From positions 1-64,000 of the forward strand of contig WPIO01000195.1 in the NCBI GenBank assembly GCA_009760855.2: a stretch of 64,000 bases of DNA, given 5' to 3'. A program made the position numbers and the translations under genes. This DNA comes from Cristatella mucedo (taxonomy: Eukaryota > Bryozoa > Phylactolaemata > Cristatellidae). Positions 53,140-63,589 of the stretch are shown here, piece after piece (positions within the stretch are counted from its first letter, which is position 1; each line of letters starts with the position of its first letter). Under the pieces are notes generated by a model, which was not told where the DNA came from, ran no database searches, and saw nothing but the letters and a program-made list of their open reading frames with translations.

Positions 53140-54340
53140 AAATACGTATGGATCTCAAAAAGTGTATTTAGTCGAGACGGCTAAGTCGAGTTTAAGACGG
53201 TTCGAGACTAAGACGGTTTAGTCGAGTAGGCTTAGATTGTGAGATATACTTGAGGAAGAGGTCACCAGTGGCAGGCTTGAAGGAAGACATTAAGGCAGAG
53301 CATGGAAATGATGGGTCTGGTGGGGATGATAGCATGGGATATGCTCCCTGATCTTGTTTATATTGCTTCGAAGAGATTTGAAATATGATCTTCTACATCC
53401 CCGAAAAGAATCGCTACCGGTAGGTATGGTGCTGACCTGGAAGTGGTTAAGAAGATGGCTGACGTCAGTATTTTCGGATTGTAAATCTGAGGTTGAACTA
53501 TATCCTTACAGAACCTGGGTTTGACCACAGCTAGAATAGATTAATAAGATCTAGGATAGTTCTCATGTGCCAGTCAGTCCTAATCTTTGGAATGTCCATC
53601 AAGCTCACGCTTGGTCGCGATAACTGACTTTAAAGTTTGCAATAAGATAACAGAGGACTAGGGCACACATTGAGCTAAGTCTGGTAAGCAAACCCATGGA
53701 AAATGTCGACTGGCACAGTGCTGTAGCATTCAACCAGGGAGGAAAAGTTGGATTGAGGATTGAGCAGCAGTTGTGAGAAAGCTATTTTTGCAAACAATGT
53801 TTCACAATTCACAGATGTATTTAGATACGAGAGAAGGGTCCACATACTGTGAGAGGAGTTCAGAATTGGGTGAGATCATCGGAATTAAGCAATAATTGCA
53901 GTTGACAGCATGCAATCATCAGGGAATATTTGATCGAGAGTGTGAGCTATGTTGCGAGTGGGGCATGCACATAATGCTCGAGACACAATGGCTCAGCTAA
54001 AGCATAAAATTTGGCACGTCGGGGAAACCTGGGTCACCAAAAAAATGATAAAATTGCCTATAACTAGAAAAGAAAAATCTGTCATGAAGCATTGCTTTCA
54101 TATATCGAAATGCAAAGGGACTAAAGATTTCAATTACTACATCTAGAGAATAAAGAGCAAATTGCACCAGATGTGGAAGGCGTGTTAAACTCGGTTCACC
54201 GATAGAAGCTCTAATGGTTTGCATCTTCCAAATGCACCGGAAAAGCGATATTTGTAGAGGAGACATTATAGGTGTTAACTACTGTGATTCCACTTCCTAA
54301 ACGCCCTTAAATATCCAAGCCAATCTAGAAGTCGTATCGT
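53140..54340. other. Unassigned stretch
   Basis: A minus frame of 89 codons (53997-54266) and an overlapping plus frame (53949-54146) have no motif. No repeat family recognised. Confidence 0.35.
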
Positions 54341-54486
54341 CGTGCATGCCGTCAGAAGCTCCGTCGTCTGAGGCTACATTCTATTGTCCCTGTCACCACG
54401 AACAGCTCTGTGCATCTAGGCACACACACACGTCCACCATACAAAGCAACCGAGTTGAGTATTGGTCAGCGGCACACGCATGCGCG

Positions 54487-54723
54487 TCAGCCAATGACAT
54501 ACCATTTCCGGTGAGCGACAATGGCACCGACGACGACCACGATGACTACACTGGCCGCAATGGGGAGCAGGACGTGCAAGGGAGCACCAGTGTAGGCGGA
54601 CGCTGGCAAAGCACTTGCACAGCCGCGATCACCGGCCGAAGCAAAGGGAAGTTCCACACCGTTGATTCTGACGATGTCACAACCGACCAGTGTGGACAGA
54701 GCAGAAGCCTCAGCCTGCAGCAC
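54487..54723 (-). CDS. Candidate exon with one transmembrane segment, product unknown
   Basis: Minus strand: a TGCTGCAG acceptor-like site lies at the start, and a GTATGT donor-like site follows the codons for AHRK. Between them the frame reads EASALSTLVGCDIV, ASAYTGAP, then a hydrophobic stretch VLLPIAASVVIVVVVGAIVA (about residues 50-69) ending in the basic AHRKW. This is the layout of a single-pass membrane protein (extracellular stem, membrane span, basic stop-transfer). I cannot name a family. The opposite strand also has an open frame, so chance is possible. Confidence 0.25.
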   Translation of the reverse strand: MLQAEASALSTLVGCDIVRINGVELPFASAGDRGCASALPASAYTGAPLHVLLPIAASVVIVVVVGAIVAHRKWYVIG

Positions 54724-54749
54724 ATCTACAGCAGGACATAGCGGATAGG

Positions 54750-55795
54750 TTACGTAGCCAATCTGAGCGATGAGATCAATGGTCTGCAGGCCTTGATCGA
54801 GCGACTATGCAAATTAGCCTACTACCCACACGGTTAAGCTAGGCGCTAAAGCTCCAGCTAGCCCTAGTTGGGGCCTGCGTGGATGTTGCCCCCAACATTG
54901 CTCACTTCTTCGAATTGGTCAATGTCATTATCAATGAGGCGACTGGTTCTTGCAAGTGCTAAGGACAAACTGGTCAGTAAGCAAAAGGAGATCGTACAGG
55001 ACCTGATCAACTAGCTGCAGGTTGAAAGAGGCCGTGGCCTTGGCAAGTAGACTGTACTAGTGAGCACTGGAGATGTGCGGCAGACGTCATTTTGGGGTAA
55101 ATCGTTTAATCTACATGTGTGCTGCCACTGTTAAAGTCACTGAGCGCATCAAAGAAAACGGCAGCACGACTGAGCAGATAATCAAGGAGACACGCCACCT
55201 CGACCGCATGCTTCTATTCAAGTTTGCCTTGATCCTACATTTCATGGAGCACTAGCTATTGATTACATACGAGCTATCGCAGGCATCGCCAAAACAGTAT
55301 CTGGATATTGCCCATGCCTTGGTCGATCTCACTGCTTAGCTGCTGATGGAGATGAAAACGGCTGGCTATGATGAACTGTTGACTAAAGTGCAGAGTGTAA
55401 CAGTAATGGTAAAGACGTTATGTCAGCATCACGAACTCGATGTGCCCGAAATGACCGCGCCTTGTAGAGCTTGCAATCAAATCCTGCAAAATTGACATTC
55501 CGGACGAGGTGCCAAGCCTCTAAAGACAGTAGCCCACAACTTGTGTATGGAAACAGATTTGGACTAAGCACTGAAGAACGTCGGGATGCTTCCAGATGTT
55601 GATGTCAAGCTGGCCGAGTGCGGTCGAGCTGAGGCCGACTATGACCTACTGTACAAGCTGGTGCAGAGTGACCTACTCTACCCTTCAGCACACCCTCGAA
55701 ACCACATCCTCTGTAAAAGACCAGGACGCAGTGATGCCAACTTTTTGGTACTCTTAACGACCTGTTTATCCGTGTTTTTTCTTTTGCAGTGAGCA
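54750..55795 (+). pseudogene. Protein-like degenerate region, identity unknown
   Basis: Plus-strand segments look protein-like but are split by stops and shifts: DEINGLQALIERLCKLA, AKDKLVSKQKEIVQDLIN, TVKVTERIKENGSTTEQIIK, RHLDRMLLFKFALILHF, YLDIAHALVDLTA, MKTAGYDELLTKVQSV and EADYDLLYKLVQSDLLYPS. They are rich in heptad-like helical patterns, which suggests an all-helical protein. It could be a processed pseudogene or a decayed transposon gene. I do not recognise the family, and there is no poly(A) run at the end. Confidence 0.35.
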
Positions 55796-55799
55796 GAAA

Positions 55800-56570
55800 C
55801 ACAGCAGTTCATACAACAAGTGGCAAAGCGCTGGAACCACTAAAAATATCTGCATATGCATCCAATTCTTCTGTCTATGATACGTAATAATCCACAAACT
55901 CGTTCTGCGATAACAATATTGCATTTTGCTGATGATCCCCTATTACTTCACATTGCTACAGTACATAATTCCTAAGGCATCGCCGCAGAGAACAGTAGCT
56001 GCCGGCACCGACCAAGCAAAGAGCATAATAGAGTGACCAATAATGCAGCATGGCAAATAGTTTTCAGGTACGGTCAGCAGCAACCAAGGCGATCCAGGAA
56101 TTGAAGCAGCCGCCTGATTCAGCAAGCTTGCAGCAGCACCAGGCAAGCAGAGACGTGGTGCCACTCATGTCAGCTAAGTAAACTGTCACGGCCTGCTGCC
56201 AGCACGGCCATGGCAGCCCAGCTGCCACGTGCAGCTGGGCTGCATTCGAGGACATGCAGCCCAGCCAGCCAATGGCCACGAGCGAGCAGGCGTCGGTGCT
56301 CGCATTTCATGCAGGCAGGATTAAGCAGAGCTGCAGGACAGGCAGGCAGGCACGCATCAGGCATCAGAGAAGCGAGGGGGAAAGCGAGGGGGAAGCAGGA
56401 CGTAAACCAGCTGCTGCAGCCAACGATGCTGCACCAACGAAGCACAAGAAGAGCTGTGCTGAAGGAAGCAGCAGCCGATCAGCAGGCCGCAAGCACTGCG
56501 AACCAGGGGAGATCAGGAACGGAGACTAAGAAAAAGAAATGGAAGTTCGGGATAGCAGGAAACACGGAGT
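55800..56570. other. Unassigned stretch with a hairpin
   Basis: GC-richer, with repeated CAGCCCAGC and GGCAGGCAGG words. Overlapping frames are unconvincing. Confidence 0.4.
56213..56243. other. Hairpin, 13-bp perfect stem
   Basis: GCAGCCCAGCTGC (56213-56225) and its exact reverse complement (56231-56243) flank the loop CACGT. CATGCAGCCCAGCC repeats part of it at 56254. Confidence 0.9.
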
Positions 56571-56577
56571 GGGCAGA

Positions 56578-56724
<147 letters not shown>

Positions 56725-56921
56725 GAAGAGAGTGAGAGGGAGTGGGAGATGGAGGGAGGGAGAAGAGAGAGTGGGGATGAAAGGCAGGGAGTGAGCAAGT
56801 GAGATAGAGAGAGTGCAAGGAAACAGAGGATGACAAAAAGAGAGACAGAAAGAGAATGTGCACATACAATCACCTGCACAAGCGCAAGTGTGTGTGCCAC
56901 TGTGTGTATTCGTGTGCGTGA

Positions 56922-56927
<6 letters not shown>

Positions 56928-57008
<81 letters not shown>
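56928..57008 (+). repeat. (TG)n microsatellite
   Basis: About 40 TG units, 210 bp downstream of the (GA)n tract. 57010-57660 holds nothing recognisable. Confidence 0.97.
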
Positions 57009-57012
<4 letters not shown>

Positions 57013-57689
57013 AGAAGGTGAAAAAGGGAGTCAGAGAGCAAAGAGGAACAGGTAGGTTGGGCAAGAAAGTAGGCGAGTAAAGACCAGATGAAGCAGGCTA
57101 GTCATAGCGATGGTGGTACTTCCTGTAACAAGGTCTTCATACCTACACAATGCTCCCTTCGGTTCGCCTCAAGAGATCTGGCACCTTTGATGCTACGACT
57201 ATAAACCCAAAGCAGACAAGCAAGGGTGACAGCAAGTGAGGAAGCTAACAAAGCTAACAGCTCACACAGGCTGTCTAGTTCTGATAAAAAGACAACCATG
57301 CAAGCAGAGCAAAAGCCAGTTGCAGGCACACCCCAAGTAAGTTTTGTTCTTACAGGGTACAGTATCGCATCGTTATCACCCCTAATCTAAAAAGAGCATC
57401 TGCCAATCGCTTCTGCTAGGACAGAAATTTGCAGATTTTGGCACCTTTGCAGCAGGTACTTACACTCCTTATCAAAAGTCTCATTCCAGCACTACAAATG
57501 CACGAATATGTCAAATAGAGCTGGAGATCTAAGCGCAGCCACCGGATCCACTAAACTGTGACCAGTGCTGCCAAAGCAGCAAACAGCTGTAGATCGTAAT
57601 TAGCCACAGTCAAGTAGCTGTCGCTCGTAATTAGTGCAATGCATTCGTTAAAACTGCAAACAACTACGTGGCTGCTATGGATTTCCAAA

Positions 57690-58235
57690 TGCTGAGGTCA
57701 CTGCTTGACTGCACCACGAAAGGACGACTGCAAGCATTCTATGAAATGGGCTTAATCAATTGAGAAGTGGCACGGATTCTTAAATCAGCCCTAGAGCAGT
57801 GGTTTACAAATTAAATTTAGTAAGTTAAAAATGCATAGCAGTATGTATATTAGACCCACTCAGGTTGGCCAAGGAAGACGACCCTGAGAGTGGACTTTCA
57901 CCAGAAGATGCTGGCTCTTCGGTGATGGAAAGCACCACTCCGGGTGCAGCCTACAGACAGTGCATCGGATATTTGCCAGGCATGGCACGTTGAGAAGGGT
58001 GGCTGCAAACGCAAGCCTTTGCTTCTTAAGTGACATAGACATAGGTCGTCTCAGATGAGCCGTGGACCAGGCCCACTCCTCAGCGGACAGCTAGTTTTTC
58101 TGAGCAGACGAGTTGAAATTCATGTTTTTCACTCACAGCAAGCAAAGACTATTCGTCGGCAAAAAAGATGAGATGACTATATCAAGCCAACAGTGGCGCC
58201 ATTATGGTTTGGGGTTAGGTCACGAGCTCACGAGC
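57690..58235 (+). pseudogene. Tc1-like transposase, broken and truncated
   Basis: Plus-strand blocks in the right order for a Tc1 transposase: a helix-turn-helix (TTKGRLQAFYEMGLIN, stop, EVARILKSALEQ at 57711-57800), the linker GWPRKTT at 57862-57883 (family GRPRKTT), the second helix-turn-helix end TVHRIFARHGTLRRVAANAS near 57955-58015 (family VxRxLxxxGLxGRVAxxKP), then ADELKFMFF near 58106 (family FSDExxFxLF, carrying the first catalytic aspartate) and SGAIMVWG near 58190-58214 (family GGGSxMVWG). Frames change and stops occur. The second aspartate block (QDN) and the PxxxPIE glutamate block are missing; an S-2 SINE begins right after. Tc1 enzymes cut and paste their element at TA sites. 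No TIR pair found. Confidence 0.8.
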
Positions 58236-58239
58236 GGTC

Positions 58240-58382
58240 GGTAAGGTCGGTGCTTTTCACCACACCGCTCCTCATCTTGCTTGCTCGCTTGCTCGTCACG
58301 ACCGAGGTCGAGGATTTGAGTGCTTCAGTGAGTGGGCGATCCTTTATTGCCCACTGCAAGCGGGCATAATAATAAATAAATT
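58240..58382 (+). mobile_element. S-2 SINE, short
   Basis: CTCGTCACGACCGAGGTCGA, GGATTTGAGTGCTTCAG (box B-like), GTGGGCGATCCTTTATTGCC, CACTGCAAGCGGGCATAATA and ATAAATAAATT. The usual GTGGTGATAGCC segment and the later tail are missing. Confidence 0.7.
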
Positions 58383-58389
58383 ATCAAAA

Positions 58390-58530
58390 AAAGTCGAGCT
58401 GGTTTGGTCCAGCAGTTAAGATGCTCGCCCCGACCAAGGACTGGCTGAGGTCGTGGGCTCGAACCCCAAGGCATATGTGAAGTGCCTGAATAGAGATTAA
58501 GTTTTCTTGGGGCACTATACAAAATGAATT
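58390..58530 (+). mobile_element. S-1 SINE, full length
   Basis: GAGCTGGTTTGGTCCAGCAG (head with box A), TTAAGATGCTCGCCCCGACC, box B GTGGGCTCGAACCCC, ATATGTGAAGTGCCTGAATA, GAGATTAAGTTTTCTTGGGG, CACTATACAAAATGAATTAT. The best reference copy of S-1 in the window. Confidence 0.9.
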
Positions 58531-58583
58531 ATATATATATACATATATATACATATATATACATATATATGTATGTATGTATG

Positions 58584-58651
<68 letters not shown>
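58529..58651 (+). repeat. (TA)n with ACATATAT and GTATGTAT variants
   Basis: Runs directly from the S-1 tail. Contains three ACATATATAT units, four GTAT units, then a pure TA run of about 60 bp. An L-B copy starts at its far end. Confidence 0.95.
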
Positions 58652-58653
<2 letters not shown>

Positions 58654-58654
58654 G

Positions 58655-60035
58655 GGATGCCTTCCCACTGAAACTGCTCTCTTCAGTATCACCATCGAAA
58701 CTCTAGCTATCAACGATGATGGTAATATTGCATCCTTGGTCCTGTTTGATCTATCAGCAGCATTCGACACTACTTCTGATATCATCCTACTTCAACGATA
58801 GATAACAACAATCGGTCTGGCTTGAATCGTACTTGTCCGATCGCATTCAGTCTGACTAGTCTGGTGCTCAATTCTCTGCCAGCAGCCGAGTCAGCTGTGG
58901 AGTTCCACGGGGGAGAGGGAGCCTGCTCTTGACCCCTTGCAGTCCTCCATTTTTCTGCAGCCTCTAGGGATAGTGATTCGGTACCATGACATCGGCTTTC
59001 ACTTCTATGGCAACAATACAGAGCTGTATCTGTCGCTCTCAAACTACCAGAATCAGCTGCATCGCCTGATAAACTGAATGCCTACCTTGCAGACATTCGG
59101 TTCTGAATACAGGGCAGTTTCCTTAAGCCAGACAATATTAAAACAAAACTCTAACTCACGAAAACTCTAAATGCACATTTAGAGCAAAAGACTGGGCTCT
59201 TCTAATTGACCAGATAGAGTGTGTTACCATTTTAAGTGCTTGTAATTTCAGTTACCTCCTTGATCACTGCTTGCGAGCTTCTATTCCGAAAACTGCCTAC
59301 CCTGCTAGCTTTCGTGTTCGGTACCTCCTCCAGGATTAGGGACTACTTACATAGTAGTGGGCTACAGATCTTACCAGCACCCTGGTTCTGTCTAAACTGG
59401 CCTACCATTATTCGGTGTTAGCTGGGCTACCAGAAAAAGCCATTAAGCCTATTCAGCTTTCGATGCCTATGGATGCCAAGTTGGTTAATAAATATAAGAA
59501 ATTCTGACAGGCGTCTCTGTTGCTAAAGGAGCGGTGATGAGCTGTTAAAATCAATGGATACAGAGCAAGATTCTTACACTGACCAACAAGGCCCACCACA
59601 CATCTCTGCTCCTTCATACCTAGCTGAACTGCTGCACCAGAGCCTTCCCGTGCCCTTAGCTCCTGGATAATAAAGGAGCTGTTCCCCTTTAACTTAGACT
59701 GCTAGCAGAAGCTTTTTCTCTGCAGCTCCTAGAATGTGGAGCTCCCTTCCACAATTCTTATGCAACAACATGTATTCCCCTACTGCTGGCTGTGGCACAT
59801 CCTTTCCAGGCGTATTAAGCAGCTACTTTCATGCTACTCAGTAGATTAACTGCCCTCCTCACTCAGCTATGCTTCCTACTTTCTCTTCGTTTCGTGAGAA
59901 ATTAAATCTGCTGGCTTCCGAATTCGTGCCGAAAGCCGCTTTGGCTTTGATTGCACAGTAGAAAACTCTTTAGCTTAACGACACTCAGTCACAGTGGCTT
60001 CATGGAGTTGCAGACAGACATACATACATATTAAG
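58655..60035 (+). mobile_element. L-B 5'-truncated copy
   Basis: Begins inside the RT ([12 protein letters not shown]), with motif [25 protein letters not shown]-like and FHFYGNNTELYL (altered motif C, YADD to YGNN), KLNAYLADIRF, post-RT blocks, IQSKILTLTNKAHH and APSYLAELLHQ. The 3' UTR (TTTCTCTTCGTTTCGTGAG, GCTTTGGCTTTGATTGCACA) ends with GACAGACATACATACATA. Motif C is destroyed and frames are broken. Confidence 0.85.
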
Positions 60036-60105
60036 GTAGCCCATGGCCTATACAAGTTGAGACGAGTCAACTGCAGCTTCACACACATGCAGACAGCACA
60101 CACCA

Positions 60106-60232
<127 letters not shown>

Positions 60233-60234
60233 GG

Positions 60235-61240
60235 GCATGCACAGACTTGGGCCCCATCAGCTCTGCAGGTAATAGCAAAGAGCAGCAAATGTAGCCGTTC
60301 ATGTCAGCGCAGCACACGACAGCACACAAGCCGAGCTAAAGCCAGACTTACCAGCGACACAACTAACAGAGGAATTGTCGGGCACGTCACCATCTGCAGT
60401 CAAAACCAAGACTCGAGCAGCAAGTTCCATTGCCTTTGTAGGGCTAGATGAGATGCTGACTTTTTTGGTTGAACATCTAAAAGTGAGTGTTTGGTATGGA
60501 CGTATGAAACAAAAAGCACATCAGTGCTCATACTGCATACAGTGTTGACCTTGCTTGGTTGTTCTGCTGTGAGGGGCAAGGTACAGGAGAATGCCAGAAG
60601 GCTCACAGCTCGAGAAGATCGCCGCACCAGACGACGCCAACCAAGCAGCCCTCAACGGCAGCGGCAGCAGCTGCAGGGGTGACGACGCCTCCTTCTGCCG
60701 ACGGCCAGAGTCGTAGCTTACTCATGAGCTGACACTGCAAAATCAAGCGATTCGTGTCCGTGACGATGGGAGCTATTAGGTTAGGAAAGCGAGCATAGAA
60801 GCTTCTGCCGCTCGACTGGCAAGTGTAAATCATGCGCTGCGCACGCAGCACGCCACACCACAGTGCTGCGGCGACTACTCTGATGGCACGTCTGTGGGGA
60901 CCCACAGCTCGACGTTTGCCCAAAACTTGTTGGCTGAGCGCAGGCCAACAGCTGAGGTCAACAGCTTGCCGGCCGGCACTCGTACACTGGTTGCAAATAT
61001 GCCACGCCTAGGGGTAGATGCCGCTTACAACAGACAATGGGGCAGCAATGGTATTGTACCGGGGGTCGGCAAACTTTTCGTACTACTAGTAGGCCATTTC
61101 AGAAGGTCAAGAAGGCACACTAGGGCCAGAACGAACCACTCCCGCTCAGCTGGGCCAGTGGAGTGGGCGCAGTCAGACGAACAGTCACCACAGAGGCACT
61201 GATGCTCGCGGCAATTATAGGGGCAGACTTCTTCAATCTT
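60235..61240. other. Unassigned GC-richer stretch
   Basis: Several frames of 63-106 codons overlap on both strands; none carries a recognisable motif. Confidence 0.4.
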
Positions 61241-61246
61241 CACTCC

Positions 61247-61395
61247 CCAGTCGAGCACTTCTGTTGCCCAATGGTTAAGGTGCTCACCCCAACCAAGGTT
61301 TGGCCGAGGTCGTGGGCTCGAGCCTTGTGGCATATGTGAAGCACATGAATACAGATAAAGTTATCTTATGGTGTTATATATATAAATCTATTATA
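61247..61395 (+). mobile_element. S-1 SINE
   Basis: GAGCACTTCTGTTGCCCAAT, GGTTAAGGTGCTCACCCCAA, box B GTGGGCTCGAGCC, ATATGTGAAGCACATGAATA, AAAGTTATCTTATGGTGTTA and TATATATAAATC. More diverged in the tail. Confidence 0.8.
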
Positions 61396-61399
61396 TTTT

Positions 61400-61730
61400 C
61401 ATTAATCCTATTTACATCCGTTCTAAAAATAAACACGGGCCACAGCTTGAGCTGCAACCAGAAGTAATGAAGGAGAACAAAATCACAACAGTTGAATTAA
61501 GCCTGATCCAACAATAAATAGCAGGGGGGCAGTGCTTAAGGCCAGACTGAAGTACTAGCTAGGCTGTATCTGGCCTAAAGGCCTCAGGTTGCCGACCTCT
61601 GGTGGTTACTGTGCTCTGATTGACTGGTAAGTATTTGTGGAAAGCACACTTAAATTACATCTGTTGTCTATTCAACGTTGCTCAGCAGTAAGGTGTCTGG
61701 CCGTCTGCAACTAGGTCGTCATGGGTTTGA
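61400..61730. other. Unassigned stretch
   Basis: No recognised feature. Confidence 0.4.
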
Positions 61731-61734
61731 CCAA

Positions 61735-61845
61735 TGAAGTGTGTAGTTTCTAATCGCTCCACCAAGATTTTGCTGCGAGTGCATTAAAGCCCACCCTATG
61801 CCATTTATAAGGCTTATAAATATGGCTGCTGAACTAGCTAAACAT
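61735..61845 (+). mobile_element. S-2-like remnant
   Basis: AGGTCGTCATGGGTTTGACC (box B region), then a diverged body and AAATATGGCTGCTGAACTAGCT, comparable with the AGAGGCTG..AATCAGCTA tail. Weak. Confidence 0.4.
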
Positions 61846-61849
61846 TTCT

Positions 61850-62810
61850 TTGTTATTACACTGGTACTCACCAAGGAAACGTGACTGATACACCTACCAC
61901 AGAGATCACAGTAAGGAAAGAACCTGTAAACAATATTACCAATGTCCCATTCGTTAAATTAAAGTAAACGGTTCATCAAGCGCAGCTAGCGATTTCTGAG
62001 GCTTTCGGAACTTACAAAAAAATAACAAGTTCTTACGAGGTGACAAATACAGAAACCGGTACAGCTAAAGCCTTTATAGGGCATATCTGTTGAATTTATA
62101 ATGTAGCGCTTAAGAAATTCCGTGCACTTGAGACGTCTGAAAGTTTTCCCAGTGTGCCCGAGCTGCCAGACGCCAGTCTGCCACCCCTTTGCAGTGTGCA
62201 CTTTTGCACCCGAGCAGCTATCACTATGGCTTTGCCGTCTCACAGTAACCGTACTTGGTAGGATCGTGCATGCATATAATCGGTTCACTGCTGTAACTCA
62301 AAGGCACTCTTGGTTGCCGCTACTTCTGCCAGGGTCTGTGAATAGACAATTTCCCACAGGCAGCCCAGTCGTAGAAATAGAGGGGTAAAGGGGTGCAAGT
62401 CTAGTGTTTCCAACATTATATCGATCAGTAAAGTGTGATCCCCATCAATTATTCAGCACACAACAGGCTGAAACGTTCAATCAAGTAAATTATCTCCCTC
62501 TCTCTACCTGCTGCATATCTGGACGTCACATTAGCATGCTCACATCGTTAGCCACATGTTAAGCTTTTGAAAGTTTGTAACATGGGACGCCTTATACCCC
62601 AAGACTATAGATTCCAAGCACCTTATAAAATCAGTCAAGGGCATTTCTTTTCACTCCATAGCAACATTACTCTGCTGCAATTTTACTACGAAGCATTTAG
62701 AATTCTAAGCCCTGCAAAGATTTCATATCACCACTCATATAAAGTACGACAGGTCTGCTTTGGCAGTGCATGATTCAGCGCATTTCGCTAGCTAGCTAGT
62801 AGTCATATTA
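61850..62810. other. Unassigned stretch
   Basis: No recognised feature; frames up to 100 codons without motifs. Confidence 0.4.
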
Positions 62811-62814
62811 ATCC

Positions 62815-63000
62815 ATGGCCATGAGGGTCTTAATGTTGCTTTAGCATGCTGGCACAAGCATGATTCGTGTTCGCTTTTGCATGCTTGATACCATGCACCT
62901 CACTAATCCTTGATTATCGATTCTCCTACAGCAAATTGTAAAGCACCTCGATAGAGATCAAGATCCCTTAGTGTGATTTCCAAACAACTATTATTTTTCG
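62815..63000 (+). mobile_element. L-A 3' UTR and tail
   Basis: GCTGGCACAAGCATGATT, CTTGATACCATGCACCTCAC, TAATCCTTG, then CAGCAAATTGTAAAGCACCT, CGATAGAGATCAAGATCC and CTATTATTTTT. Matches L-A 5160-5380 in order. No coding part. Confidence 0.65.
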
Positions 63001-63485
63001 TAGTAAAAATCTATAACTGTTTTATGAGATAAATCCCGTGAAACAATAACAGCAGCTCTAGCCTTATCCAATGTGTATCAGCAGTCAGCTTGAATACCCT
63101 TCAACAGCATAGGTACATATTCCACATAAGTAAATTCTAAATGAGCATTGGTGACAGCAGCAACAAGGAAGGAATAAAGGACAGTCTAATAGACGAGAGT
63201 CTAGAGGACAGTTCGATAGAATCGATAACACCGAAAACACTACTGGACTTGGCCCATGCACACATACAGAGCCAGCAGAGAACCACCAACAGAATACAAT
63301 CTGTTTGCAGACCACCATCTAGGAAACATGGGTACGTACGTCATATGATGCAGCACAAGCAAAAGCTGCAGTGATGGTCCAGCTTTTATTATCTGCAAAA
63401 TAAAAAAAAAGGCCAAGCACGTAAGCCGCTTGCACAGTGCACCGACTGGGAACCTGCACAGGTGTCTGGCACAGCTCACGACTGT

Positions 63486-63584
63486 GTTAATCTGCCTACA
63501 GAATTCGTCGAGCTCTGTAGGTGGATTAACAAGATGCTTAGAAGTTAAGGATTCGTCGAACTTCGACGAACCCTGAACTTCTAA
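63486..63584. other. Two adjacent hairpins
   Basis: First, GTTAATCTGCCTACAGA.. pairs with ..CTCTGTAGGTGGATTAAC (63486-63530, two or three mismatches). Second, TTAGAAGTT / AACTTCTAA (outer 9-bp stem, 63538-63546 and 63576-63584) with inner stem TTCGTCGAA / TTCGACGAA (63552-63560 and 63562-63570). ATTCGTCGA occurs in both. Confidence 0.9.
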
Positions 63585-63589
63585 ACAAA

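Noticed and set aside
58390-58500. tRNA gene
   Set aside because: Box A and box B are tRNA-like, but no cloverleaf closes, and the unit continues into the L-A-like SINE tail and recurs eight times.
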